Part shown: one piece after another, positions 53,821-63,525 of the stretch
Layout: each line of letters starts with the position of its first letter
Numbering within the stretch: position 1 is the first letter of the stretch
From: Pseudomonas putida
GTDB lineage: Bacteria; Pseudomonadota; Gammaproteobacteria; Pseudomonadales; Pseudomonadaceae
Assembly (NCBI RefSeq): GCF_028682455.1
Contig: NZ_JANHLD010000005.1
Location: 202,001 to 266,000, forward strand
Direction of reading: 5' to 3'
DNA length: 64,000 nt
The notes under the pieces: generated by a model
Databases searched by the model: none
Told to the model about the DNA's origin: nothing
The model's input: only the letters and a program-made list of their open reading frames with translations
Position numbers and translations under genes: made by a program

Positions 53821-54986
53821 TACTTGCCCTCCGCAGCTTTGACAACTTGTTGAGCAGCGTCGGTCAGGCTGGTTGCCGCAATGATGTTCAAACCGCTTTC
53901 TGCCAGTACTTTAGCACCCAGTTCAGCGTTGTTACCTTCCAGGCGAACAACAACCGGTACTTTAACGCCGACTTCTTTCACGGCGCCGATGATGCCTTCG
54001 GCAATCATGTCGCAGCGAACGATGCCGCCGAAGATGTTGACCAGAACGGCCGCGACATTGCTGTCGGACAGGATGATCTTGAAGGCTTCGGTAACGCGCT
54101 CTTTGGTAGCACCACCACCTACGTCGAGGAAGTTGGCTGGCTTGCCGCCGTGCAGGTTGACGATGTCCATGGTACCCATGGCCAGGCCAGCACCGTTGAC
54201 CATGCAGCCGATGTTGCCTTCCAGGGCCACGTAGTTCAGCTCGAAGCTGGCAGCGTGGGCTTCACGAGGATCGTCCTGGGACGGGTCGTGGAAGGTTTTC
54301 AGCTTAGGCTGACGGTACATTGCGTTGGCGTCGATGTTGATCTTGGCATCGAGGCAGTGCAGGTCGCCGTCGGCCTTGATGACCAGCGGGTTGACTTCCA
54401 GCAGAGCCAGGTCGTGTTCCTGGAACAGCTTGGCCAGGCCGACGAAAATCTTGGCGAACTGTGCAACTTGCTTGCCTTCCAGACCCAGCTGGAAAGCCAG
54501 TTCACGACCCTGGAATGGCTGAGCGCCAACCAGTGGATCGATAGTAGCCTTGATGATCTTCTCAGGAGTGTCGTGAGCGACTTTCTCGATGTCCACGCCA
54601 CCTTCGGTGGAGGCCATGAACACGATGCGACGGCTCGAACGGTCGACTACAGCGCCCAGGTACAGCTCTTTGGCGATGTCAGTGCAGGATTCGACCAGGA
54701 TCTTGGTCACTGGCTGACCGTTGGCGTCAGTCTGGTAGGTCACCAGACGCTTGCCCAACCACTGCGCAGCGAACGCCTTGGCGTCTTCTTTGCTGCGAAC
54801 CAGCTTGACGCCGCCCGCTTTACCGCGACCACCGGCGTGAACCTGGGCTTTGACAACCCACTCGGTGCCACCGATCTTGTCGCAGGCTTCTGCGGCAGCT
54901 TCAGGGGTGTCGACTGCGAAACCCTTGGAAACTGGCAGGCCGTATTCAGCGAACAGCTGCTTACCCTGATACTCGTGAAGATTCAT
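53820..54986 (-). CDS. sucC: succinyl-CoA synthetase (ADP-forming) subunit beta
   Basis: Nucleotide-binding subunit of 388 residues from MNLHEYQGKQLFAEYG. ATP-grasp fold: VVKAQVHAGGRGKAGGVKL (split: VVKAQVHAGGRG / KAGGVKL) near 44-62. EVNPLVIKADGDLHCLDAKI near 197-216 binds Mg and nucleotide. VNIFGGIVRCDMIAEGI near 320 is the power-helix/CoA region. Translationally coupled to sucD. A structured 175-base gap separates it from lpd. Confidence 0.97.
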   Translation of the reverse strand: MNLHEYQGKQLFAEYGLPVSKGFAVDTPEAAAEACDKIGGTEWVVKAQVHAGGRGKAGGVKLVRSKEDAKAFAAQWLGKRLVTYQTDANGQPVTKILVESCTDIAKELYLGAVVDRSSRRIVFMASTEGGVDIEKVAHDTPEKIIKATIDPLVGAQPFQGRELAFQLGLEGKQVAQFAKIFVGLAKLFQEHDLALLEVNPLVIKADGDLHCLDAKINIDANAMYRQPKLKTFHDPSQDDPREAHAASFELNYVALEGNIGCMVNGAGLAMGTMDIVNLHGGKPANFLDVGGGATKERVTEAFKIILSDSNVAAVLVNIFGGIVRCDMIAEGIIGAVKEVGVKVPVVVRLEGNNAELGAKVLAESGLNIIAATSLTDAAQQVVKAAEGK

Positions 54987-55107
54987 GCTTTTTACCGTCT
55001 TCGTTAGGTACTGCGCTTCGGCGCTGCGCTCTTGTAGAGTGCCGCGCCACCTGTGACCACTTGCCCCCGGTATGCTCCGGGAGTTCGAGTCCGGCGGACG
55101 TTCCGCG

Positions 55108-55131
55108 GTGAGTCATGCACGCAAGACTCAC
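55108..55131. other. inverted repeat in the lpd-sucC gap
   Basis: GTGAGTC (55108-55114) and GACTCAC (55125-55131) form a 7-bp stem. GCGGA-CGT-TCCGC nearby (55095-55107) and GGCGGGC/GCCCG next to lpd add further structure. Nothing coding is seen in 54987-55161. Confidence 0.4.
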
Positions 55132-55161
55132 GACGGGCTGCCCGCCGTGGTTTCTTATTGT

Positions 55162-56598
55162 TTAACGCTTCTTACGGTTGGCTACGTGGATGGCACCGCC
55201 ATTCACAGCCAGCGCGGCTTCATGCAGCGCTTCGGACAGGGTCGGATGGGAGAAAACCATCATGCCCAGGTCTTCAGCGCTGGTGCCGAATTCCATTGCG
55301 ATTGCACCCTGCTGCACGAGTTCTGCAGCCGATGGGCCAATCACATGTACACCCAGGACGCGGTCGGTCTTGGCATCGGCGATGACCTTGACGAAACCAC
55401 CGGTGTCGTTGGCCGCCATCGCACGGCCGCTGGCCGCGAACGGGAAGGTGCCCACGTTAACCTCAACGCCTTCAGCCTTCAAGGTCTGTTCGGTTTTACC
55501 GACCCATGCAATCTCAGGGTGGGTATAGATAACCGATGGGATCAGGTCGTAGTTCATCTGGGCCTTGTGACCCTTGATGCGCTCGACGACCATGATGCCC
55601 TCTTCCGAGGCCTTGTGAGCCAGCATCATGCCACGAACCACGTCACCGATGGCGTAAACGCCCGGTACGCTGGTCGCGCAATGATCGTCGACGAAGATGA
55701 AGCCACGCTCGTCGATGGTCACGCCGCTGTCGGCAGCCAGCAGGTCAGTGGTCACTGGACGACGGCCGACCGCAACGATCAGCTTGTCGAAGGTGATTTT
55801 CTGTTCGCCGTTGGCGTCGGTGTAGGTCACTTCGACTTCAGTTCCGTTGACCTTGGAACCGGTTACGCGAGCGCCCAGCTTGATGTCCAGACCTTGCTTG
55901 GTCAGGGTCTTCAGGGCTTCCTTGGAGACGGCGGCATCAGCGGCCATCAGGAAGGTGTCCAGCGCTTCCAGAACGGTGACTTCGGCACCCAGGCGAGCCC
56001 AGACCGAACCCAGTTCCAGACCGATGACACCAGCACCGATAACACCCAGGCGCTTAGGTACAGCCTGGAATTCCAGGGCGCCGGTGGAGTCGACGATGAC
56101 ATTCTGGTCGACCGGAGCCGGTGGAATGTCGATCGGACGCGAACCAGAGGCCAGGATCACGTTCTCGGCTTCGATGATTTCGGTGGTGCCGTCAGCCTTG
56201 GTGACTTCGACTTTCTTGCCAGCCAGCAGTTTGCCGTGGCCCTGGATCGAAGTGACGCCGTTTGCCTTGAACAGGGTGGCGACGCCGCCGGTCAGGTTCT
56301 TGACGATGCCAGCCTTGCGGCCAACCATCGCAGCGACGTCCATCTTGACTTCGCCGGTGGAGATACCGTGGACGTTGAAGCTCTCTTTGGCTTCCTTGTA
56401 CTTCCAGGAGCTGTCCAGCAGCGCCTTGGATGGAATGCAACCCACGTTCAGGCAGGTACCGCCGAGGGCCAGCTTGCCTTCGCCGTCAACATACTTCTCG
56501 ATACAGGCAGTCTTCAGACCGAGCTGCGCAGCCTTGATAGCAGCTACGTAGCCGCCAGGACCTGCGCCAATCACTACCACGTCGAATTTCTGGGTCAT
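55162..56598 (-). CDS. lpdG: dihydrolipoyl dehydrogenase (E3)
   Basis: FAD flavoprotein of 478 residues that reoxidises dihydrolipoamide of the 2-oxoglutarate (and other) dehydrogenase complexes with NAD. FAD motif VVVIGAGPGGYVAAI (6-20), redox disulfide GGTCLNVGCIPSK (near 46-58), NAD motif LGVIGAGVIGLELGSVW (near 185-201), active-site HPTLSEALHEA at the C-terminus (His near 455). Clustered with sucA and sucB, so it is the E3 assigned to that complex (LpdG type). A large inverted repeat separates it from sucB. Confidence 0.97.
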   Translation of the reverse strand: MTQKFDVVVIGAGPGGYVAAIKAAQLGLKTACIEKYVDGEGKLALGGTCLNVGCIPSKALLDSSWKYKEAKESFNVHGISTGEVKMDVAAMVGRKAGIVKNLTGGVATLFKANGVTSIQGHGKLLAGKKVEVTKADGTTEIIEAENVILASGSRPIDIPPAPVDQNVIVDSTGALEFQAVPKRLGVIGAGVIGLELGSVWARLGAEVTVLEALDTFLMAADAAVSKEALKTLTKQGLDIKLGARVTGSKVNGTEVEVTYTDANGEQKITFDKLIVAVGRRPVTTDLLAADSGVTIDERGFIFVDDHCATSVPGVYAIGDVVRGMMLAHKASEEGIMVVERIKGHKAQMNYDLIPSVIYTHPEIAWVGKTEQTLKAEGVEVNVGTFPFAASGRAMAANDTGGFVKVIADAKTDRVLGVHVIGPSAAELVQQGAIAMEFGTSAEDLGMMVFSHPTLSEALHEAALAVNGGAIHVANRKKR

Positions 56599-56625
56599 AA
56601 AAGATTCCTTTTAGCTTCAAGCCAC

Positions 56626-56681
56626 AAGCTGCAAGCGGCAAGACGACCGGCTTCGGGGATGAAGCCAGTCGCTTGCAGCTT
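56626..56681. repeat. large inverted repeat in the sucB-lpd gap
   Basis: AAGCTGCAAGCG (56626-56637) and CGCTTGCAGCTT (56670-56681) are exact reverse complements. An inner stem GGCTTC/GAAGCC (56649-56654, 56661-56666) extends with one mismatch. It resembles the AAGC/GCTTGCAGC intergenic repeats common in Pseudomonas. It fills most of the 94-base gap. Confidence 0.7.
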
Positions 56682-56692
56682 GCAGCTGTTTT

Positions 56693-57913
56693 TTAGATGT
56701 CCAGCAGCAGACGAGCCGGGTCTTCCAGCAGGTTCTTGATGGTCACCAGGAAGGTCACGGCCTCTTTACCGTCGATCAGACGGTGGTCGTAGGACAGCGC
56801 CAGGTACATCATCGGACGGATTACGACCTGGCCATTGACGGCCATTGGACGCTGGATGATGTTGTGCATGCCCAGGATAGCGGCCTGAGGCGGGTTGACG
56901 ATCGGGGTCGACATCATCGAACCGAAGGTACCACCGTTGGTGATGGTGAAGGTACCGCCGGTCATTTCGTCGATCGACAGTTTGCCGTCACGAGCTTTCT
57001 TGCCGAAGGTGGCGATGCCGTTCTCGATTTCGGCCAGGCTCATCAGCTCGGCGTTACGCAGTACAGGCACTACCAGGCCACGGTCGCTGGAAACGGCAAC
57101 GCCGATGTCCGCGTAACCGTGGTAGACGATGTCCGAACCGTCGATCGAGGCGTTGACAGCCGGGAAGCGCTTCAGCGCTTCGGTGGCAGCCTTGACGAAG
57201 AACGACATGAAGCCCAGGCGCACGCCGTTGTGGGTCTTCTCGAACAGGTCCTTGTACTTCGAACGCAGGGCCATGACTTCGGTCATGTCGACTTCGTTGA
57301 AAGTGGTCAGCATGGCCATGTTCGACTGTGCTTCGACCAGGCGCTTGGCCACGGTGGCACGTACGCGAGTCATCGGTACACGCTTCTCGGTACGGTCGCC
57401 AGTGGCGACAACCGGGGCAGCGGCAGCAGCGCCAGGCTTGGCGGCTGGAGCGGCAGCCGGAGCGGATTTCTTCGCTTCGATGGCGGCTACAACGTCTTCC
57501 TTGGTGATGCGACCATCTTTACCGGTGCCCTTGATGCTGTTCAGGGCGATGCCGTTCTCTTCGGCCAGCTTGCGAGCAGCTGGCGCGCCGATGGCGTCTT
57601 CGTCCGAAGCAGCAGCGGCCGGTGCGGCAGCTGCAGCGGGAGCTGCGGCAGCAGCAGGAGCAGCGGCAGCAACGCCGCCCTCTTCGATCGAGCCCAGGAC
57701 TTCGTCGGACAGGACGGTTTCGCCCTCGCCCTTGACGATTGCACCCAGCACGCCGTCAGCGGTGGCCAGTACTTCCAGGACGACCTTGTCGGTCTCGATG
57801 TCGACGATCAGTTCGTCACGCTTGACGGCTTCGCCCGGTTGCTTGTGCCAGGTGGCAACGGTGCCATCGGCAACCGATTCCGGGAAAGTAGGGGCTTTGA
57901 TCTCGATAGCCAT
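56693..57913 (-). CDS. sucB: dihydrolipoyl succinyltransferase (E2 of 2-oxoglutarate dehydrogenase)
   Basis: Core enzyme of 406 residues that transfers succinyl from lipoyl to CoA. Lipoyl domain 1-76 with the lipoylated Lys in IETDKVVLEV (near 43). An Ala/Pro linker (80-105) follows, then the E3-binding domain GAPAARKLAEENGIALNSIKGTGKDGRITKEDV (split: APAARKLAEENGIALNSI / KGTGKDGRITKEDV) near 109-141. A second Ala-rich linker precedes the catalytic domain with LALSYDHRLIDGKEAV near 372 (active His and Asp). 42 bases after sucA. Confidence 0.97.
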   Translation of the reverse strand: MAIEIKAPTFPESVADGTVATWHKQPGEAVKRDELIVDIETDKVVLEVLATADGVLGAIVKGEGETVLSDEVLGSIEEGGVAAAAPAAAAAPAAAAAPAAAASDEDAIGAPAARKLAEENGIALNSIKGTGKDGRITKEDVVAAIEAKKSAPAAAPAAKPGAAAAAPVVATGDRTEKRVPMTRVRATVAKRLVEAQSNMAMLTTFNEVDMTEVMALRSKYKDLFEKTHNGVRLGFMSFFVKAATEALKRFPAVNASIDGSDIVYHGYADIGVAVSSDRGLVVPVLRNAELMSLAEIENGIATFGKKARDGKLSIDEMTGGTFTITNGGTFGSMMSTPIVNPPQAAILGMHNIIQRPMAVNGQVVIRPMMYLALSYDHRLIDGKEAVTFLVTIKNLLEDPARLLLDI

Positions 57914-57955
57914 TATCAGTGGTTCCTTAAATTCGGTTTCTTGTGCGCGATGGCA

Positions 57956-60787
57956 TTAAACAGTGAAGGCATCTTGCAGCAGTTTTTCCTGCTGCTCGGC
58001 GTGCATCGAAGCATAACCACAAGCAGGTGCTGCCGAAGCATCACGGCCCGCGTATTCCAGAACCAGCTCTTTATTGTGGCGGGTCAGGATACGGCGCATG
58101 TGGTGCTGGCTGCTGTACCAGGCGCCCTGGTTCATCGGCTCTTCCTGGCACCACACCACATCCTTGAGATTGGTGTACGGCGCGAGGATCTCGACCAGAT
58201 CGTCCTCAGGGAATGGATACAGCTGCTCGATTCGCACGATGGCGATGTCTTCGCGGCCTTCGGCACGGCGTTTTTCCAGCAGATCGTAGTAGACCTTGCC
58301 GCTGCACAGGACCAGGCGGGTGACCTTTTTCGGATCGAGGGTATCGATTTCCGGGATCACGGTCTGGAACGAGCCTTCGGCCAGTTCTTCCAGGGTCGAG
58401 ATGGCCAGCTTGTGGCGCAGCAGCGACTTTGGAGTCAGTACGATCAGCGGCTTACGCAGTGGACGGATGACCTGGCGACGCAACAGGTGGTAGATCTGAG
58501 CAGGCGTGGTCGGTACGCAAACCTGGACGTTGTGCTCGGCGCACAGCTGCAGGTAACGTTCCAGACGTGCCGAGGAGTGCTCAGGCCCCTGCCCTTCATA
58601 ACCGTGTGGCAGCAGCATGGTCAGACCGCACAGGCGGCCCCACTTGTGCTCGCCGCTGGTGATGAACTGGTCGACAACCACCTGGGCACCGTTGGCGAAG
58701 TCGCCGAACTGGGCTTCCCAGATCACCAGCGCGTTTGGCGTGGTGGTGGAGTAGCCGTATTCGAAGGCCAGTACCGCTTCTTCCGACAGGAAGGAGTCGT
58801 ACAGGTCGAAACGTGGCTGGCCCGGGAACAGGTTCTGCAACGGAATGTAGGTGCTGGCGTCCTTCTGGTTGTGCAACACCGCGTGACGGTGCGAGAAGGT
58901 GCCACGGCCGATGTCCTGGCCGGTCATGCGGATCGGGTGACCTTCGAACTGCAGGGTGGCGTAGGCCATGGTCTCTGCATAACCCCAGTTGATCGGCAAG
59001 CCACCGGCCTGCATCTTCTGGCGATCTTCGTAGATCTTCGAAACCTGACGCTGAACCACGAAGCCTTCCGGCAGCTCCAGCAGCTTGGCCGACAGTTCCT
59101 GCAGGGTCTTCAGATCGAAGCGGGTGTCGTGACGCGCGGTCCAGGCATGGCCCAGGTACGGACGCCAGTCGACGAATAGCTCTTTGTTCGGCTCTTTGAC
59201 CAGGCTCTTCACTACGTGCAGGCCGTTGTCCAGTGCGTTGCGGTACTCGTCGACCTTGGCCTGGACGCGGTCCAGATCAAGACGACCCGCCTGGATCAGG
59301 CTGTCGGCATACAGTTCGCGGGTAGTGCGCTGCTTGGCGATCTGCTGGTACATCAGTGGTTGGGTGCCGTTCGGCTCGTCAGCCTCGTTGTGGCCGCGAC
59401 GACGGTAGCAGACCAGGTCGATTACCACGTCACGCTTGAACTGCATGCGGTAGTCGACGGCCAGCTGGGTCACGAACAACACGGCTTCCGGATCATCACC
59501 GTTAACGTGCAGGATCGGCGCCTGGATCATCTTGGCGACGTCGGTGGCGTACTCGGTGGAACGCGAGTCCAACGGGTTGCTGATGGTGAAACCAACCTGG
59601 TTGTTGATCACGATGTGCACGGTACCGCCGGTCTTGAAACCGCGGGTCTGCGACATCTGGAAGGTTTCCATGACCACGCCCTGACCTGCGAATGCAGCGT
59701 CACCGTGGATGGAGATCGGCAGAACCTTGTCGCCAACGGTGTCGTTGCGACGGTCCTGACGGGCGCGCACCGAACCTTCTACCACTGGCGAGACAATTTC
59801 CAGGTGCGAAGGGTTGAACGCCATGGCCAGGTGGACTTCGCCGCCGGCAGTCATCACGTTGGACGAGAAGCCCTGGTGATACTTGACGTCACCGGACCCC
59901 AGCTCGACCTTCTTCTTGCCTTCGAACTCGTCGAACAGGTCGCGCGGGTTCTTGCCGAAGGTGTTGACCAGCACGTTCAGACGGCCACGGTGGGCCATGC
60001 CGATTACAACTTCCTTGGTGCCGTAGGAACCGGAACGCTGAATCAGCTCGTCCAGCATCGGAATCAGGCTTTCGCCGCCTTCCAGGCCGAAACGCTTGGT
60101 GCCCGGGTATTTGGTACCCAGGTACTTCTCCAGGCCTTCTGCTGCGGTCACACGCTCGAGCAGGTGGCTCTGGATATCTGCCGAGAAAGCCGGGCGCCCA
60201 CGAACGCTCTCCAGACGCTGCTGGAACCAGCTGCGCTGCTCGGAGTCGACAATATGGGTGAATTCGGCGCCAATGGTGCGGCAATATGTCTGCTGCAAAG
60301 CGTCGAAGATTTCGCGTAGGCTCGCTTCCTCTTTGCCGATGAACAGGTCGCCGGCACGGAAGGTCGTATCAAGATCGGCATTGGTCAAGCCGTAGTGATT
60401 GATCGACAGGTCTACTGGCGCAGGGCGCTGCCACAACCCCAGGGGGTCGAGCTTCGCGGCTTGGTGGCCGCGCATACGGTAGGCCTGGATCAGGCGCAAT
60501 ACTTCAACCTGCTTCTTCTCGTGTTCACTGCTCACGCTTCCGGCGGAAACCGGTTGGGCGCGGCGCTGGTTCTTTGCCAGCAGTACGAAATGGTCGCGGA
60601 TTGTAGAGTGCGATACATCGGTAGCGGTGCTGCCTTCGGCGGGCAACTTCTGGAAGTAAGTGCGCCACTCTTCTGGCACAGCGTTAGGGTCGTGCAGGTA
60701 GAGCTCGTAGAGCTCTTCCACATATGCAGCGTTACCACCTGAAAGGTGGGCGCTTTCCCACATGCGCTGCATCACGCTTTCTTGCAT
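57956..60787 (-). CDS. sucA: 2-oxoglutarate dehydrogenase E1 component
   Basis: Thiamin-diphosphate enzyme of 943 residues that decarboxylates 2-oxoglutarate and loads succinyl on lipoyl-SucB. The N-terminal helix NAAYVEELYELYLHDPNAVPEEWRTYF (split: NAAYVEELYELYL / HDPNAVPEEWRTYF) binds E2/E3. The family motif VIGMAHRGRLNVLVN lies near 260, and the ThDP/Mg motif GDAAFAGQGVVMETFQMSQ near 363, with NNQVGFT after it. The transketolase-like C-terminal half is complete. Family length is 930-945. A 245-base structured gap separates it from sdhB. Confidence 0.97.
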   Translation of the reverse strand: MQESVMQRMWESAHLSGGNAAYVEELYELYLHDPNAVPEEWRTYFQKLPAEGSTATDVSHSTIRDHFVLLAKNQRRAQPVSAGSVSSEHEKKQVEVLRLIQAYRMRGHQAAKLDPLGLWQRPAPVDLSINHYGLTNADLDTTFRAGDLFIGKEEASLREIFDALQQTYCRTIGAEFTHIVDSEQRSWFQQRLESVRGRPAFSADIQSHLLERVTAAEGLEKYLGTKYPGTKRFGLEGGESLIPMLDELIQRSGSYGTKEVVIGMAHRGRLNVLVNTFGKNPRDLFDEFEGKKKVELGSGDVKYHQGFSSNVMTAGGEVHLAMAFNPSHLEIVSPVVEGSVRARQDRRNDTVGDKVLPISIHGDAAFAGQGVVMETFQMSQTRGFKTGGTVHIVINNQVGFTISNPLDSRSTEYATDVAKMIQAPILHVNGDDPEAVLFVTQLAVDYRMQFKRDVVIDLVCYRRRGHNEADEPNGTQPLMYQQIAKQRTTRELYADSLIQAGRLDLDRVQAKVDEYRNALDNGLHVVKSLVKEPNKELFVDWRPYLGHAWTARHDTRFDLKTLQELSAKLLELPEGFVVQRQVSKIYEDRQKMQAGGLPINWGYAETMAYATLQFEGHPIRMTGQDIGRGTFSHRHAVLHNQKDASTYIPLQNLFPGQPRFDLYDSFLSEEAVLAFEYGYSTTTPNALVIWEAQFGDFANGAQVVVDQFITSGEHKWGRLCGLTMLLPHGYEGQGPEHSSARLERYLQLCAEHNVQVCVPTTPAQIYHLLRRQVIRPLRKPLIVLTPKSLLRHKLAISTLEELAEGSFQTVIPEIDTLDPKKVTRLVLCSGKVYYDLLEKRRAEGREDIAIVRIEQLYPFPEDDLVEILAPYTNLKDVVWCQEEPMNQGAWYSSQHHMRRILTRHNKELVLEYAGRDASAAPACGYASMHAEQQEKLLQDAFTV

Positions 60788-60890
60788 GCTTGGTCACCCT
60801 CGGTTAGGGGACGGATCGGCGAGAGCCACAGCAAGCCTGGAAAAGTCCTAATGCAGCGACCGAACCAAGCCACCAAGGATCCCACAGATT

Positions 60891-61002
60891 TTCCGGGTAC
60901 CAGCCCGGAAGCCCCTGCTGGTCTCATATCTTCATAGGTAAAAGCTCGGGCTTTTTGAGCCCTCGCTCGAGTTTCACCTTGGTGCGGGCAAAGGCCCGCA
61001 CC
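60891..61002. other. three stem-loops in the sdhB-sucA gap
   Basis: TTCCGGG/CCCGGAA (60891-60910), GGGCT-TTTTG-AGCCC (about 60946-60960) and GGTGCGGG/CCCGCACC (60981-61002). None is a perfect intrinsic terminator, though the middle one on the minus strand is followed by GAGCTTTT. They could partly separate sdh from suc transcription. No coding frame was found in 60788-61032. Confidence 0.5.
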
Positions 61003-61032
61003 TCGGTGTGCTACGGGTACAACACTTTCAAA

Positions 61033-61737
61033 TCAGGTACCGCTTTGCAGCAGCATGTTACGTACGTGACCGATCGCCTTGGTCGGGTTCAGACCTTTGG
61101 GGCAAACGTTTACGCAGTTCATGATTCCGCGGCAGCGGAACACACTGAACGGGTCGTCCAGCGAAGCCAGACGCTCCTGGGTCTTGGTGTCACGGCTGTC
61201 GGCCAGGAAACGATAGGCCTGCAACAGTGCAGCTGGACCGAGGAACTTGTCAGGGTTCCACCAGAACGATGGGCAGGAAGTCGAGCAGCAAGCGCACAGG
61301 ATGCACTCGTACAGACCGTCCAGCTTTTCACGCTCTTCAGGCGACTGCAGACGCTCGATGGCCGGAGCCGGAGTGTCGTTCTGCAGGAAAGGCTTCACCT
61401 TCTCGTACTGCTTGTAGAAGATGCTCATATCGACGACCAGGTCACGGATGACCGGCAATCCAGGCAACGGGCGGACGACCAGCTTGTTACGCTTGACCAC
61501 TGCCGACAGCGGCGTGATGCAGGCCAGGCCGTTCTTGCCGTTGATGTTCATGCCGTCGGAGCCGCAAACACCTTCGCGGCAAGAACGACGATACGAGAAA
61601 CCTTCATCCTGTTCTTTGATCAGTGCCAACACATCCAGCACCATCAGGTCTTTGCCACCGGTATCGACCTGGAACGTCTGCATTTTCGGCGCAGAGTCGG
61701 TATCGGGGTTGTAACGATAGACTTCGACTTGCAACAT
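61033..61737 (-). CDS. sdhB: succinate dehydrogenase iron-sulfur subunit
   Basis: Electron-transfer subunit of complex II, 234 residues from MLQVEVYRYNP. [2Fe-2S] ligands in SCREGVCGSDGMNINGKNGLAC (split: SCREGVCGSDGMN / INGKNGLAC) near 54-75. [4Fe-4S] and [3Fe-4S] ligands in CILCACCSTSCPSFWWN (near 148) and CRGIMNCVNVCPKGLNP (near 204). All expected Cys are present. 12 bases after sdhA. Confidence 0.97.
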   Translation of the reverse strand: MLQVEVYRYNPDTDSAPKMQTFQVDTGGKDLMVLDVLALIKEQDEGFSYRRSCREGVCGSDGMNINGKNGLACITPLSAVVKRNKLVVRPLPGLPVIRDLVVDMSIFYKQYEKVKPFLQNDTPAPAIERLQSPEEREKLDGLYECILCACCSTSCPSFWWNPDKFLGPAALLQAYRFLADSRDTKTQERLASLDDPFSVFRCRGIMNCVNVCPKGLNPTKAIGHVRNMLLQSGT

Positions 61738-61749
61738 AGCGACCACCCC

Positions 61750-63522
61750 TTAGTAAGTCCGGACTTTTGGCTCGAAAGCCGGTACGGTTTTCGGCGCGAA
61801 GTTGACAGCGCGCTTGGCAACCCGCTTCTCGCCTGGGAAGTACAGGGTGTGGCACAGCCAGTTTTCGTCGTCACGGTCTTCGAAGTCTTCACGGGCGTGG
61901 GCACCGCGGGACTCTTTACGGACTTCTGCAGCAATTGCAGTGGCTTCGGCGACTTCCAGCAGGTTCTGCAGCTCCAGCGCTTCGATACGCGCGGTGTTGA
62001 AGGCCTGGGATTTGTCGTTGATCTTGACGTTGGCGATACGTTCGCGCAGCTGGGCCAACTGCTCGATACCCTTCTGCATGTATTCGCCGGTACGGAATAC
62101 ACCGAAGTAGTTCTGCATGCAGCTTTGCAGCTCGCGACGCAGGGTAGCCACGTCTTCGCCGGTGTTGCGTTCGTTGAGCTTGTTCAGGCGGCTCAGGGCA
62201 ACATCGATATCGGTGTCGCTGGCGTCGAGGTATTCGATACCGTCGGTCAGCGCCTTTTCCAGGTGCAGGCCGGCAGCGCGGCCGAAGACCACCAGGTCGA
62301 GCAGCGAGTTGCCGCCCAGGCGGTTGGCACCGTGAACCGATACACACGCCACTTCACCTACAGCGAACAGACCTGGGATGATCTGGTCTTCACCATTGGC
62401 ATCCTGGGTCATTGCCTGGCCGTGAATGTTGGTGGCAACGCCGCCCATCATGTAGTGGCAGGTTGGAACGACAGGAACCGGCGCGACGACAGGGTCGACG
62501 TGAGCGAAGGTCTTGGACAGTTCACAGATACCTGGCAGGCGGCTGTGCAGTACTTCTTCACCCAGGTGGTCGAGCTTGAGCATCACGTGGTCGCCGTTAG
62601 GGCCACAGCCGTTGCCGGCGATGATCTCTTTAACCATCGAGCGGGCCACGACGTCACGACCGGCGAGGTCCTTGGCGTTGGGCGCATAGCGCTCCATGAA
62701 ACGCTCGCCGTGCTTGTTGATGAGGTAACCACCCTCACCACGGCAGCCTTCGGTAACCAGCACACCAGCGCCGGCGATACCGGTCGGGTGGAACTGCCAC
62801 ATCTCGATGTCCTGTACCGGAACGCCTGCACGCAGCGCCATGCCTACACCGTCACCGGTGTTGATCAGGGCGTTGGTGGTCGAAGCGTAGATACGGCCTG
62901 CGCCGCCCGTGGCCAGTACGGTAGCCTTGGACTTGATGTACAGGGTTTCGCCGGTTTCGATGCAGATGGCGATCACACCGACGAACGCGCCTTCCTGGTT
63001 CTTCACCAGATCGACGGCGTAGTACTCGTTCAGGAAGGTGGTGCCTGCCTTCAGGTTGCCCTGGTACAGGGTGTGCAGCAGCGCGTGGCCGGTACGGTCG
63101 GAAGCTGCACAGGTACGGGCAGCCTGGCCGCCTTTGCCGTAGTCCTTGGACTGGCCACCGAACGGACGCTGGTAGATACGGCCGGTTTCGGTACGCGAGA
63201 ACGGCAGACCCATGTGGTCCAGCTCGAATACGGCTGCCGGGCCTTCCTGACACATGTATTCGATAGCGTCCTGGTCACCGATGTAGTCGGAACCCTTGAC
63301 GGTATCGTACATGTGCCAGCGCCAGTCATCGTTCGGGTCGGCCGAAGCGATGGCGCAGGTGATGCCACCCTGGGCCGATACAGTGTGCGAACGGGTCGGG
63401 AAGACCTTGGTGATCACGGCAGTCTTGTGACCGCCCTGGGCCAGCTGCAGCGCAGCGCGCATGCCGGCACCGCCGCCACCGATGATGATGGCGTCGAATG
63501 AAATCGTTGGAATGTTAGCCAT
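61750..63522 (-). CDS. sdhA: succinate dehydrogenase flavoprotein subunit
   Basis: Covalent-FAD catalytic subunit of 590 residues that oxidises succinate to fumarate. Dinucleotide motif IIGGGGAGMRAALQLA near 12-27, flavinylation site TRSHTVSAQGGI (His near 45), active-site MEMWQFHPTGIAG-like IEMWQFHPTGIAGAG near 240 and HGANRLGGNSLLDLVVFGR near 354. Three bases after sdhD. Complete length. Confidence 0.97.
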   Translation of the reverse strand: MANIPTISFDAIIIGGGGAGMRAALQLAQGGHKTAVITKVFPTRSHTVSAQGGITCAIASADPNDDWRWHMYDTVKGSDYIGDQDAIEYMCQEGPAAVFELDHMGLPFSRTETGRIYQRPFGGQSKDYGKGGQAARTCAASDRTGHALLHTLYQGNLKAGTTFLNEYYAVDLVKNQEGAFVGVIAICIETGETLYIKSKATVLATGGAGRIYASTTNALINTGDGVGMALRAGVPVQDIEMWQFHPTGIAGAGVLVTEGCRGEGGYLINKHGERFMERYAPNAKDLAGRDVVARSMVKEIIAGNGCGPNGDHVMLKLDHLGEEVLHSRLPGICELSKTFAHVDPVVAPVPVVPTCHYMMGGVATNIHGQAMTQDANGEDQIIPGLFAVGEVACVSVHGANRLGGNSLLDLVVFGRAAGLHLEKALTDGIEYLDASDTDIDVALSRLNKLNERNTGEDVATLRRELQSCMQNYFGVFRTGEYMQKGIEQLAQLRERIANVKINDKSQAFNTARIEALELQNLLEVAEATAIAAEVRKESRGAHAREDFEDRDDENWLCHTLYFPGEKRVAKRAVNFAPKTVPAFEPKVRTY

Positions 63523-63525
63523 GAA

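Noticed and set aside
56783..59179. Long antisense open frame over sucB and sucA
   Set aside because: Runs through the sucA-sucB junction; composition of a shadow frame, no similarity recognised.
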